Source of the DNA: Solirubrobacteraceae bacterium
GTDB lineage: Bacteria > Actinomycetota > Thermoleophilia > Solirubrobacterales > Solirubrobacteraceae
Direction of reading: 5' to 3'
NCBI GenBank assembly: GCA_016462625.1
Contig: JAEMSV010000023.1
Coordinates: 2,047 to 48,372 of the forward strand
DNA length: 46,326 bases
The position numbers and the translations under genes were made by a program. Positions 1 through 8,203 of the stretch are shown here, one piece after another (the first letter of the stretch is position 1; every line of letters starts with the position of its first letter). The notes under the pieces were generated by a model. It was not told where the DNA came from. It was given only the letters and a program-made list of their open reading frames with translations, and did not search any database.

Positions 1-188
1 CCGTCGCGGGCGCGGATGCGGTGGTCGTCGCGACGAACCACCCGGAGTTCTCCGGGCTGGAGAACCTGCGGAAGGTCACTGAGGCCGCGGGTGATCCGCT
101 GATCGTCGACCCCTGGAACGCGTTCGGCGCCGCGCAGGTCTTCGCCTACGCCAAGGAGCTGAGCGTGCTGGCGGCGACGACGTCATGA
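1..188 (+). CDS. Nucleotide-sugar dehydrogenase, C-terminal fragment (cut by window edge)
   Basis: The frame is open from base 3 to the TGA at 186-188 and gives the last 61 residues of a protein that starts before the window. The stretch ATNHPEF followed by VDPWNAFG resembles the C-terminal UDP-binding domain of the UDP-glucose/GDP-mannose dehydrogenase family, where a short VVATNHxxF segment is followed by a VDxWN/R motif. Such enzymes oxidise a nucleotide sugar to the uronic acid with NAD. The stop overlaps the next start (ATGA, 185-188), so this gene is probably translationally coupled to the epimerase and belongs to the same sugar-nucleotide operon. The exact substrate cannot be told from this fragment. 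Confidence 0.75.
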   Translation, partial: VAGADAVVVATNHPEFSGLENLRKVTEAAGDPLIVDPWNAFGAAQVFAYAKELSVLAATTS

Positions 189-1150
189 GCAAGGTCCTGG
201 TCACCGGCGGCGCGGGCACGATCGGCCGTGCGGTCGTCAAGCGGCTGCTGCGCGACGGCGAGCACGAGGTGCGCGTCTCCGACCAGCGCACGCCGCCTTC
301 GTGGATGGACGGCAAGATCGAGGTCCACACCGGTGATCTGCGCGACCAGGCGCAGGCCGACGCGGCCGCCGCCGGCTGCTCGCACGTCATCCACCTCGCC
401 GCGATCGTCGGCGGGATCGGCAACTTCCACAAGCTGCCGCTGACGCTCACCGACATGAACGCCGCGCTGTACACGACGACGATCGGCGCGGCGCTGAAGG
501 CCGACATCGATCGCTACACGTACGTGTCGTCGTCGATGGTCTTCGAGAACGCGACCGAGTACCCGACGACCGAGGACCACATCAAGACCTGCCCGGTCCC
601 CACGAGCGCCTACGGGTTCAGCAAGCTCGCCGGCGAGGTCTGGGTCCGCGCCGCCAACGAGGAGCACGGGCTGAGGTACACGATCTGCCGCCCGTTCAAC
701 GCCTACGGGCCGGGCGAGATGCCCGAGGACGAGCCCGGGATCGCGCACATGGTCCCCGACGTCATCAAGAAGGTCCTCGCGGGCATGGACCCGCTGCCGA
801 TCTTCGGCGACGGCACCCAGACGCGCACGATCACCCACACGGACGACATCGCCGACGGCATCGTCACCGCGACGTTCCACCCGGCCGCGGAGGGCGAGGC
901 GTTCAACATCTCGGCGGCGCAGGAGCAGACGGTCAAGGAGATCGCGGCCGTCATCTGGGAGCAGTGCGGCAAGGATCCGGAGGCGCTGACGTTCGAGCAC
1001 CTGCCGACCTTCGCCGTCGACGTCGTCCGCCGCTGGCCGAGCGTCGAGAAGGCCAAGCGCGTGCTCGGCTGGGAGGCGCAGATCGGCGTGGAGCAGGGCA
1101 TCGCCGACACGGTCGCCTGGCTGCGCGCAGAGCTCCCCGCGAACGCGTAG
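185..1150 (+). CDS. NAD-dependent epimerase/dehydratase (extended SDR)
   Basis: This 321-residue protein is an extended short-chain dehydrogenase acting on a nucleotide sugar. The N-terminal Rossmann motif TGGAGTIG is at residues 7-14, with glycines at the GxxGxxG positions. The catalytic YxxxK is Tyr143/Lys147 (YGFSK), preceded by a serine cluster at 115-117. Segments NAYGPGE and IFGDGTQTRTITHTDDIA are typical of the family's substrate-binding half. Length is normal. The start overlaps the upstream dehydrogenase stop by 4 nt. Context suggests that the dehydrogenase makes a uronic acid sugar and this enzyme epimerises or dehydrates it for surface polysaccharide. Substrate is unassigned. Confidence 0.9.
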   Translation: MSKVLVTGGAGTIGRAVVKRLLRDGEHEVRVSDQRTPPSWMDGKIEVHTGDLRDQAQADAAAAGCSHVIHLAAIVGGIGNFHKLPLTLTDMNAALYTTTIGAALKADIDRYTYVSSSMVFENATEYPTTEDHIKTCPVPTSAYGFSKLAGEVWVRAANEEHGLRYTICRPFNAYGPGEMPEDEPGIAHMVPDVIKKVLAGMDPLPIFGDGTQTRTITHTDDIADGIVTATFHPAAEGEAFNISAAQEQTVKEIAAVIWEQCGKDPEALTFEHLPTFAVDVVRRWPSVEKAKRVLGWEAQIGVEQGIADTVAWLRAELPANA

Positions 1151-1158
1151 GGACGGCG

Positions 1159-1614
1159 ATGGGCGGTCCGCAGCCCACCGTCTTCACGATCGGCTACGAG
1201 AAGCTCCTGCCGCCGGAGCTCGTCAACGAGCTGAAGGTCAATGACGTGCAGCGCGTCATCGACGTGCGCTTCCGCCCCCAGTCGCGGCGTCCCGGCATGA
1301 GCAAGACGCGCTTCGCGCTGATGCTCGCCGACCACCGGATCGTCTACGAGCACCGCCGCGAGCTCGGCACCCCGCCGGACATCCGCCACGACTACAAGGC
1401 GGGCCGCATCGACGCGGGCATGGCGCGCTTCAGGGACTACATCGAGCGCGAGCACGCCGACGCCCTCGACGATCTCGCCGAGGAACTCACCTCCGAGGGG
1501 GTGCCGCCCACCGCGCTCATGTGCCTCGAGGACGACCCCGCCTGTTGCCACCGGCGGGTCCTCACGGAGGCCCTGCGGCAGCGCCGCCCGGACCTCCGGG
1601 TAATCGACCTCTAG
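1159..1614 (+). CDS. DUF488 family protein
   Basis: A 151-residue protein of the DUF488 family. It begins TVFTIGYEK, the family's usual first strand, and carries the IDVRF/RP segment and the C-terminal signature LMCLEDDPACCHR (the CxE...CHR pattern of the family). The biochemical role is not established. The ATG at 1159 lies 8 nt after the epimerase stop; a longer in-frame extension to 964 lies inside the epimerase gene and is Arg-rich, so I rejected it. The gene is probably co-transcribed with the two sugar genes. Its TAG directly abuts the stop of the convergent transporter (CTAGCTAG at 1611-1618), leaving no space for a terminator. Confidence 0.85.
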   Translation: MGGPQPTVFTIGYEKLLPPELVNELKVNDVQRVIDVRFRPQSRRPGMSKTRFALMLADHRIVYEHRRELGTPPDIRHDYKAGRIDAGMARFRDYIEREHADALDDLAEELTSEGVPPTALMCLEDDPACCHRRVLTEALRQRRPDLRVIDL

Positions 1615-3267
1615 CTAGCTGGCGGTCGAAGGCGCCAACGGCTCTGCGGGCAGGCGTCTCGCCACCGGCAGGGCGATGATCGCGAGCAGCGCCGCGACGA
1701 ACAGCGCGATCCGCAGGCCCTGCAGCTGCGCTTCACCGTAGAGCTCGGTCGCGCGATCGACGTCCTGCGGCGAGAGCCCGGCGTCCGTGAGCGCCTTCTC
1801 GGCTTGCGGGATCGAGACGATGTCGTACCCCGTCTGGCCGGCGTCGAGGATCTCCACCCTGGCGGCAGGCGAGATCTGCTCGTCGGTCGCCACCCGGGTC
1901 TCCACGCCGTACGTCAGTCCGAGCAGCAGCACGGAGCCGATGAGGGCGGTACCGAGGGAGGAGCCGAGGTTCTGCGACGTGCCCTGGAGGCCGCTGGCCG
2001 CATTTGCCTCGTCCGAGCCCACCGAGGACATGATCACGTTGCCGACCTGGGAGAGCGACAGGCCCACGCCCGCGCCCGCGAGCAGCATCGCGATCGCGAA
2101 CCACGTGCCGTTCAGCTCCGGGTCGATCGTCGCGAACAGCACACCGATCCCCACCAGGAGGATGGCGACGCCGGTCGTCACGATCGTGCGGGGCGCGATG
2201 CGCGCACCCAGCCGACCGCCGATCCCAGACGCCAGGATGAGCGCCAGCGACAGCGGCAGCAGCCGGATGCCGGTCTCGAGCGCGTCGAGGCCGACCACGA
2301 CCTGCAGGTAGACGGGCAGCACGAAGAACACGCCGGCGAGGATCGTCTGCTGCGTGCCCATCATCCCGAGGCCGCTGCGGAGCTGTCCGATCTTCAGCAC
2401 TGCCGGGTCGACGAGCGGATCGCGGCCCAAGCGCACGAGCCGGGATTCCCAGCGGAAGAAGGCCCACAGGATGCCAAGCCCGCCGACGACCATGAACGGG
2501 ACGACCGAGAGCCCGAACGGCGTGATCTCGGTACCACCGATCTCCAGCGCGCCCGACGGGATGATCCAGCCCCACTCGCTCGTCTTCAGGATCCCGAAGA
2601 CCGCGAGCCCGAGGCCGACAGCCGACAGCGCGGCGCCGACGAAGTCCATCGTGGGCTTGCGCTCGGCGCGGGGCGCGTCGCCGATCTTGCGCAGGAACAG
2701 CAGCACAAAGAGAACGACGACGACCTCCCCGGCGAAGACGTAGCGCCAGCTCAGCTCGGTCGTCGCAAACCCGCCGATCAGTGGCCCGAGGCCGGCACCG
2801 GCGCCCATCGCGCCGGCCAGGATCCCGTAGGCCAGCGCCCGCTGCGCGCCCGAGTAGTTGGCGACGACCAGCGTCGCGAGCGCCGGGATGACCAGCACCG
2901 CGCCGAAGCCCTCGATGAACGACCAGCCGATGAAGAGCACGGTCACGTTGGGCGTGATCGCGGTGATGCCCGATCCCAGCCCGTAGATCAGGAGCCCGAT
3001 GCCGAGCGTCCTGCGGCGGCCCCACAGGTCGCCCATGCGGCTGCCGGTGAGCATGAACGCGGCCATGACCAGCGCGTACATCGTGATCGCGGCCTGAACC
3101 GTCGAGATGGTCGTGTCGAGGTCGGCGACGACCTGGCTGATCGCCACGTTCATCACCGTGGTGTCGAGCACCATGATGAACTGCGCCGCCGCCAGGACGG
3201 CGATCGGCAGCAGGCTGGCCTTCGGGACGGCGGAGGTGCCGTCTACCGGTCGGGAGTCGACGCCCAC
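1615..3267 (-). CDS. MFS drug/solute exporter, DHA2 (14-TM) type
   Basis: About 550 residues, very hydrophobic, in the size range of 14-helix H+-antiporters of the EmrB/QacA group. The MFS motif A is visible as GSRMGDLWGRRRTLG, and the first helix carries FIMVLDTTVMNVA, characteristic of the DHA2 family (LDTTIVNVA). It probably exports toxic organic compounds or a metabolite. The frame stays open to 3345, but that would overlap the preceding epimerase by about 100 nt. The GTG at 3267, with AAGGG upstream, overlaps its stop by only 25 nt and is my choice; the start is uncertain. Being transcribed after the epimerase, it may be coupled to it. Substrate unknown. Confidence 0.85.
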   Translation of the reverse strand: MGVDSRPVDGTSAVPKASLLPIAVLAAAQFIMVLDTTVMNVAISQVVADLDTTISTVQAAITMYALVMAAFMLTGSRMGDLWGRRRTLGIGLLIYGLGSGITAITPNVTVLFIGWSFIEGFGAVLVIPALATLVVANYSGAQRALAYGILAGAMGAGAGLGPLIGGFATTELSWRYVFAGEVVVVLFVLLFLRKIGDAPRAERKPTMDFVGAALSAVGLGLAVFGILKTSEWGWIIPSGALEIGGTEITPFGLSVVPFMVVGGLGILWAFFRWESRLVRLGRDPLVDPAVLKIGQLRSGLGMMGTQQTILAGVFFVLPVYLQVVVGLDALETGIRLLPLSLALILASGIGGRLGARIAPRTIVTTGVAILLVGIGVLFATIDPELNGTWFAIAMLLAGAGVGLSLSQVGNVIMSSVGSDEANAASGLQGTSQNLGSSLGTALIGSVLLLGLTYGVETRVATDEQISPAARVEILDAGQTGYDIVSIPQAEKALTDAGLSPQDVDRATELYGEAQLQGLRIALFVAALLAIIALPVARRLPAEPLAPSTAS

Positions 3268-4175
3268 GTCTTGGCCAGCCCTTCGGCGATCGCCGTTGCG
3301 GGCGTCCAGCCCAGAGCGTCGCCGGCGCGGGTCACCGCGAGACACGAGCGGTCGAGCTCACCCAGGCGGCTGGGGGCGAACTCGGGGTCTCCGCCGAGAC
3401 CGGACAGCTCGACCAGGGTGCGGACGAGCGTGAGCACCGAGGTCTCCTCCTCGGTGCCGAGGTTGATCGGATCGGTCTCGGTGCTCTGCGCGGCGGCGAT
3501 GATCGCCTCGACCAGGTCGCCGACGTAGATGTAATCGCGGGTCTGCTCTCCGGTGCCGAAGATCTTCGGGCGCTCCCCGGCCTTCAGCTTGCCGCAGAAG
3601 ATCGCGATGACGCCGGCCTCGCCGTGCGGGTCCTGGCGCGGCCCGTAGACGTTGCCGAACCGCAGTGCCACGGACGAGAGGCCGTACAGGCGCTGGAAGA
3701 GCCCCAGGTACTGCTCGCCGCAGAACTTGCTCTGGCCGTAGGCGGACATCGGCAGGCAGGGCTCGGTCTCGGGCGTCGGGATGAGCTCCGTGTCGCCGTA
3801 GATCGCCCCGCCGGTCGAGGAGAAGACCACGCGCTCGACGCCGGTCAGGCGGCCTGCCTCGAGCACGTTGACCGTGCCCTCGACGTTGGTTCGCGCATCG
3901 AACGCCGGCCGCTCCAGGGAGACGCGCACGTCCATCTGCGCCGCGAGATGGAAGACCCACTCGGGCTTGCGCGCCTCGAAGACCTCGAGAACGCGGGCGC
4001 CGTCGCGGATATCGCCACGCTCCAGCACGGCCCCGCGCGATATGGCGGCGGTGAGGTTCGACTCCTTGCCGCTGGAGAGATCGTCGAGGACGACCACCTC
4101 GTGGCCCGCATCCAGCAGGGCGTCGACGAGATTCGATCCGATGAATCCGGCTCCGCCGGTGACGAGCGTCCTCAT
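3243..4175 (-). CDS. UDP-glucose 4-epimerase-like SDR
   Basis: A 310-residue extended SDR. The NAD-binding motif TGGAGFIG is at residues 5-12 and the catalytic Tyr146/Lys150 lies in SAYGQSK. The stretch FSSTGGAIYGD and the RFGNVYGPRQDP motif match GalE-like UDP-hexose 4-epimerases, so interconversion of UDP-glucose/galactose-type sugars is the likely reaction. The frame continues upstream to 4256, but the GxxGxxG spacing fixes the start at 4175. A TAGACT hexamer 10 nt before the ATG could be its -10 element. It is divergent from the small gene at 4244 and followed by the MFS exporter. Confidence 0.88.
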   Translation of the reverse strand: MRTLVTGGAGFIGSNLVDALLDAGHEVVVLDDLSSGKESNLTAAISRGAVLERGDIRDGARVLEVFEARKPEWVFHLAAQMDVRVSLERPAFDARTNVEGTVNVLEAGRLTGVERVVFSSTGGAIYGDTELIPTPETEPCLPMSAYGQSKFCGEQYLGLFQRLYGLSSVALRFGNVYGPRQDPHGEAGVIAIFCGKLKAGERPKIFGTGEQTRDYIYVGDLVEAIIAAAQSTETDPINLGTEEETSVLTLVRTLVELSGLGGDPEFAPSRLGELDRSCLAVTRAGDALGWTPATAIAEGLAKTWASTPDR

Positions 4176-4185
4176 GAGGCGCGTG

Positions 4186-4191
4186 AGTCTA
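4186..4191 (-). promoter_or_regulatory. Candidate -10 element (TAGACT) of the GalE-like gene
   Basis: On the minus strand TAGACT (a TANNNT hexamer) ends 10 nt before the ATG at 4175. That distance would give a leader of only a few bases. No convincing -35 box is visible. Confidence 0.35.
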
Positions 4192-4243
4192 AACGCCGCA
4201 CCCCGGGTACGCCGTGTCGAGACCCCGATCTCAGGAGGTTCAC

Positions 4244-4468
4244 ATGACGCTCGCATTCAAGCGCTCACCCTCAAAGGCCCAGCGCGCGCGGAGCGCAGCC
4301 CCGTTCTTGGCGGCCGTCGTCGGAGTCGTCGCCGCAGCGGCCGTCGTCCTGGTCCGTCGTCGCTCGCACGCGGAGGCGTCGTCCGAGCCGGTCCCGGGTG
4401 CGCCGCAGACCGCGCCGTCGGCCCCCGTGCCGGTCCCGACGTCCGAGCACGCGATCTCCGGCTGGTAG
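4244..4468 (+). CDS. Small single-pass membrane protein, unknown function
   Basis: A 74-residue protein with a basic N-terminus, one hydrophobic helix (about residues 20-40, rich in Ala/Val, ending in VLVRRR) and a Pro/Ala/Ser-rich tail. An excellent Shine-Dalgarno sequence, AGGAGGT at 4233-4239, is spaced correctly for the ATG at 4244 and decides the start. The positive residues on both sides of the helix leave its orientation unclear. It stands alone between a divergent epimerase and a convergent hypothetical gene whose stop is 4 nt away. I do not recognise a family. Confidence 0.65.
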   Translation: MTLAFKRSPSKAQRARSAAPFLAAVVGVVAAAAVVLVRRRSHAEASSEPVPGAPQTAPSAPVPVPTSEHAISGW

Positions 4469-4472
4469 CCGC

Positions 4473-5369
4473 TCAGGCGGCCGCGAGCCGCGCGCGGAAG
4501 AACGCTAGCGCGGCGTCGCGCTGGTCAGGCGCGTCGAGGATCCCGCCGAGGGGGAGCGCGTCGAACCCCTCGCTCGCCCACGGCGAGACGTAGAGGTACG
4601 GCTCGGGCTGGGACTCGTCGCCCGGGGAGATCCCGAAGGCGGCGCGCCGGCCCGTCGCCTCGGCGCCGATCTCGACCGCCATGTCGAAGTGCTCGGGCCA
4701 GAGCTGCACACGGCTCGGGGCGGCGTCGTGGGGCGCGTCGGCCCGGAGCTGCTCGAGCACGGAGACGGCGAAGCCGAACAGCTCTCCCAGCCAGCTGCTC
4801 GCCTGGACGTCGATCTCCAGCGGCGTGGAGTCGTAGGCGGCGTCCTGGCGGGTGAGGTCGAAGCCGACGAACTCGGCGGCGTCCTTGAGGGTGACCAGCT
4901 GGCCATGCTGCTCGCGCCCGGCGATCTGCACGGTCAGGACGTCGCCGGTGACGCGGACCTGCACGTCGTTGCCGAAGAAGGGCGTGCCGAACCCGCCCCG
5001 GGTCCAGCGCAGGCCGATCTTGCCGTTCGCCCGCTGGCGGGTCGGTGAGACGACGTGCTCGGCGAGCCGGTGCAGCGAGACCCGCGTCTCGGCGAGGCGC
5101 GCCGGAGGGGCGCTCAACCGCGGATGCGCGGCGAGCCAGCGCTCGGCCGCCCACGGGGCGATCTCGGCGTCATCCTCGACCAGCTGCGCCCAGGTCACAT
5201 CCCCCGTCCCGACCGGGGAGACGACGGGCAGGCCGTCGAGCGGCGTCCCCGTCTCGACCGGGTCGTCGGCGAACCACGGCGGGGCCGCGACCGCAGGCGG
5301 CGCCGGTTCGAGCACACGCGGGTCGTAGCGCCCGCCGAGCCGGTCAAAAGCCTCCTGCCGCGCGTTCAC
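4473..5369 (-). CDS. Hypothetical protein, 298 aa
   Basis: Soluble, acidic, no signal peptide and no membrane helix. The coding evidence is good: ordinary composition over the whole frame while the overlapping frames are Arg/Pro-rich. Visible features are RWTRGGFGTPFFGNDVQVRV in the middle and LWPEHFDMAVEIGAEATGRRAAFG followed by EPYLYVSPW in the last third. The LWPEHFD-type block recalls actinobacterial proteins of unknown function with a W-P-x-H-F-D-hydrophobic segment, but I cannot name the family with confidence. It has no obvious link to polysaccharide synthesis and may be a solitary gene inserted between two parts of that locus. Confidence 0.75.
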   Translation of the reverse strand: MNARQEAFDRLGGRYDPRVLEPAPPAVAAPPWFADDPVETGTPLDGLPVVSPVGTGDVTWAQLVEDDAEIAPWAAERWLAAHPRLSAPPARLAETRVSLHRLAEHVVSPTRQRANGKIGLRWTRGGFGTPFFGNDVQVRVTGDVLTVQIAGREQHGQLVTLKDAAEFVGFDLTRQDAAYDSTPLEIDVQASSWLGELFGFAVSVLEQLRADAPHDAAPSRVQLWPEHFDMAVEIGAEATGRRAAFGISPGDESQPEPYLYVSPWASEGFDALPLGGILDAPDQRDAALAFFRARLAAA

Positions 5370-5395
5370 GGTGGTGATTCAACCTGAAGGAGAGG

Positions 5396-6511
5396 TCAGC
5401 TGCGCGCGCCGTACACCGATGCGAGCCGCTCGGCGACCACTTCCGGGGCCGCGACGTCCCGCACCCGGGCGAGATCGACGGCCCCCGCCGCTGCGTCGCC
5501 GTACCGCGCCGAGACGAGCGCGGCGAGGGCCGCCGGATCCCCCGGCGGGACGAGTGCGCCGGGCACCACGAGCTCCGGCAGCGCCCCGACCGCGCTCGCG
5601 ATCACCGGGACGCCGGCGGCCATCGCCTCGGCCGCGGCCAGCCCGAACGTCTCCGCCGAGCGCGAAGGGACGATCGCCAGCGCCGCGCCCTCACGCAGGC
5701 GCGAGACCTCCTCCGCGGGCACCGCGCCGGTGAAGCGCACGTCGGCGCCGTCGGCAGCGCGCTCGAGTGCCGCGCGCTCGGGACCGTCGCCGGCGATCAC
5801 CAGCGGGACACGCGCCTGCCGGCACGCCGCGATGGCGACGTCCACGCCCTTCTCCGGAGCCAGCCGGGATGCGACCAGCGCGTACGTCCCGGTGTCGGCC
5901 CGCGACCGCTCGGTCGTCACCGGAACGGGATGCCCGATCACGTGGACCGGGACGTCGCCGAGCGGCGCGCCCAGCTCCTGCAGCCGCTGGAGCGCGAACG
6001 CGCTGGGGACGACCACCGCGTCGGCGTGCTCGACCGTCTTCCGCTGCCAGAGCGAGATCCCGGCGCCGTAGGCCAGCGCCTCGGCCCTGCCGCCGCGGCA
6101 GTTTCGGCGAACTCCCGGCACGGTGTCGCGCCCGTGGCAGCGCACGCATTCCTCACCGTCGACGAAGCACACGCCGATGGCGCAGACGAGCCGGTAGTTG
6201 TGGAGTTGCAGCACGGTTCTCGCGCCCGCGTCCCGCGCGGCGGCGAGCGCCCGCCAGCCGTATGTCGGCAGGAGGTTGTGGGCGTGGACGACCCGGGCAC
6301 CGAGCCGGCGTACCTCGGCGCCGACCTCGGCGGAATCCGTGCCGCCCCGCAGGAGCCCAGCCGCCGCCGCCGGGCCTGCGAGCGTTCCCGAATCGCGCTC
6401 GAGCAGGGCCTCCTCCTCGCCGAGTCGGTCGCGGACCAGCCCGCGGAGCGCGCCAACCGCGCGCTCCTCGCCGCCCGTCGTCCGGTATCGGTGGTGGAGG
6501 AAGAGGATCAT
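5396..6511 (-). CDS. Glycosyltransferase family 4 (GT-B)
   Basis: A 371-residue GT-B retaining glycosyltransferase. The N-terminal domain begins MILFLHHRYR and contains HAHNLLPTYGW plus a four-cysteine patch in CFVDGEECVRCHG, seen in one GT4 subfamily with the pattern NYRLVCPxG...C..C. The C-terminal donor domain shows SRLAPEKGVD, VIAGDGPE and the E-x7-E motif in SAETFGLAAAEAMA. It would add a sugar from a nucleotide donor to a lipid-linked acceptor on the cytoplasmic face. The start ATG at 6511 is only 15 nt from the divergent gene's ATG. The frame stays open upstream to 8338, but that extension is antisense to the next gene and is rejected. Confidence 0.9.
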   Translation of the reverse strand: MILFLHHRYRTTGGEERAVGALRGLVRDRLGEEEALLERDSGTLAGPAAAAGLLRGGTDSAEVGAEVRRLGARVVHAHNLLPTYGWRALAAARDAGARTVLQLHNYRLVCAIGVCFVDGEECVRCHGRDTVPGVRRNCRGGRAEALAYGAGISLWQRKTVEHADAVVVPSAFALQRLQELGAPLGDVPVHVIGHPVPVTTERSRADTGTYALVASRLAPEKGVDVAIAACRQARVPLVIAGDGPERAALERAADGADVRFTGAVPAEEVSRLREGAALAIVPSRSAETFGLAAAEAMAAGVPVIASAVGALPELVVPGALVPPGDPAALAALVSARYGDAAAGAVDLARVRDVAAPEVVAERLASVYGARS

Positions 6512-6526
6512 GTAGCGCCGCAACTT

Positions 6527-8203
6527 ATGGCTCCGACCGCATCCATCATCGTCCCCACGCAGGACCGCCCCGGATACCTGGACGTCGCGCTGCGCTCGAT
6601 CGCGCCCCAGGCGGCCGTGGAGGGCGCTGAGATCGTCGTGGTCGACGACGGCCCGTCGGAGGCGACGCGGGCAACCGCCGAGGCCCACGGCGCGCGCTAC
6701 GTCGCACGGACCGCACGCCACGGGTTGAACGCAGCGCGCAACGCGGGCATCGCCGCCGCGCAGGGCCCGCTGCTGGTCTTCGTCGACGACGACGTCGAGG
6801 TCCATCCCGGCTGGCTCGCGGCGCTGCTGGAGGCCAATGCGGCCGAGCCCGACGACGTCGGTGCCCTCACCGGGCCGATCGTCCCGCGGTTCGAGGACCA
6901 CCGGTTCCGCACGTGTGGGCGCGAGGGCCCGCCGGTCACGTTCCTCGATCTCGGCCCGTCCGACACCGACGCCGCCCACGCATGGGGGGCGAACATGACG
7001 GTCCGCCCCGCGGCGCTGGACCGGATCGGGCCGTTCGACGAGGGCCTGAACTTCGGCGCGGGCGACGAGCAGGAGTGGCAGGACCGGCTGCGCGCCGCGG
7101 GGCTGCGGATCCGCTACGTCGCGGGCGCCGGGCTCGACCACCGCCGGGCCGGAGACGACGCGCGCCTGCGTGCCCTGCTGCGCTCGGCCTACCGCCGCGG
7201 CCGCTCGACCCGCCGCTGGGACGCCTGGCGGGGCGCGGCGCCCACGACGGTCGCGGAGGCGCGCACGCTCGCCGGATGCGCCGCACACACGGTGCGGCGC
7301 GCCTGCTGGATGAACGGCCCGGTGCTCTTCGCCCACAGCCTCGGCCGCCTGCGCGAGGCGCTCGATCCCCAGCCGCCCCCCGCCCGTGCCGGGATCGACG
7401 ACTTCCTCGCCGGGCGCAGCGGCCACGTCGCCGGACGGCGCGCGGCGCTGCTTCGGGTCAGCGACGCGCTGCTCGACCTGTGCGCGGCGCCCTCGCGCCG
7501 CCGGCTCGACCGCCTGGCCGCCGAGGGACCCCGGCGCGTCGTCCACGTCGTCGCCATCGACCGGCCCGGCAGCGCGCTGGCCCCCGCGCTCGACGAGCTG
7601 CGCCGCTCGCGCCACGACCTCCGCATCCACACCGGGCCGCTCCGCGAGGGCGTGGGGAAGTTCGCCCGCTTGGGCGAGCTGCTCGCCGAGGCGCCGCCCG
7701 GCGACGCCGACTGGCTGCTCGTGCTCGATGACGACGTCGTGCTGCCGAGCGGCTTCCTCGACCGGTTCGTGCTCTGCGCCGAGCGGGCGGGCCTGCAGCT
7801 CGCCCAGCCCGCCCACCGCCTGCACTCCCACGCCGCCTGGCCGGTGACGCGCCGCTCCGCGCGGATCGCCGGCCCACCGGTCCGCGAGACGCGGTTCGTC
7901 GAGATCGGCCCGATCACGGCGTTCGGCGCCGACGCGATGCGCGTGCTGTTGCCCTTTCCCGAGCTCCGGATGGGCTGGGGCCTCGACGTCCACTGGGGCG
8001 CGGTGGCCCGCGAGCACGGCTGGCGGGTCGGCGTGGTCGACGCGACGCCGCTCCTGCACCTCGCGCCGGTTGCCGTCGACTACGACCGCGAGAGCGCCGC
8101 CGCCGAGGCGCGCGCGTTCCTCGCCGAGCGGCCGTACGTGACCCGCGGTGAGGCGGGCTGGTCGCATCGGATTGAGATCTCGGCCCGATCGAGTCCCCGA
8201 TGA
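6527..8203 (+). CDS. Bifunctional-looking glycosyltransferase: two GT-A domains in tandem
   Basis: A 558-residue protein. Residues 1-260 form a family 2 GT-A domain: ASIIVPTQDRP at the start, VVDDGPS, the DDD metal motif at 87-89, and later WGANMTVRPAALDRIGPFDE and GAGDEQEW. After a linker rich in helices (260-345), a second domain follows with DWLLVLDDDVVLP (acidic triad at 401-403), a conserved PITAFG segment and GWGLDVHWG near 480. Two active sites in one chain suggest that two successive sugars are added. The start is set by the first beta strand; a frame extension to 5930 is antisense to the neighbour. The 3' end overlaps the next gene (ATGA), so an operon of three transferases follows. 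Confidence 0.88.
   Translation: MAPTASIIVPTQDRPGYLDVALRSIAPQAAVEGAEIVVVDDGPSEATRATAEAHGARYVARTARHGLNAARNAGIAAAQGPLLVFVDDDVEVHPGWLAALLEANAAEPDDVGALTGPIVPRFEDHRFRTCGREGPPVTFLDLGPSDTDAAHAWGANMTVRPAALDRIGPFDEGLNFGAGDEQEWQDRLRAAGLRIRYVAGAGLDHRRAGDDARLRALLRSAYRRGRSTRRWDAWRGAAPTTVAEARTLAGCAAHTVRRACWMNGPVLFAHSLGRLREALDPQPPPARAGIDDFLAGRSGHVAGRRAALLRVSDALLDLCAAPSRRRLDRLAAEGPRRVVHVVAIDRPGSALAPALDELRRSRHDLRIHTGPLREGVGKFARLGELLAEAPPGDADWLLVLDDDVVLPSGFLDRFVLCAERAGLQLAQPAHRLHSHAAWPVTRRSARIAGPPVRETRFVEIGPITAFGADAMRVLLPFPELRMGWGLDVHWGAVAREHGWRVGVVDATPLLHLAPVAVDYDRESAAAEARAFLAERPYVTRGEAGWSHRIEISARSSPR

Noticed and set aside
1804..3528. A 574-codon plus-strand frame.
   Set aside because: It is antisense to the MFS exporter; charged low-complexity composition and no start signal.
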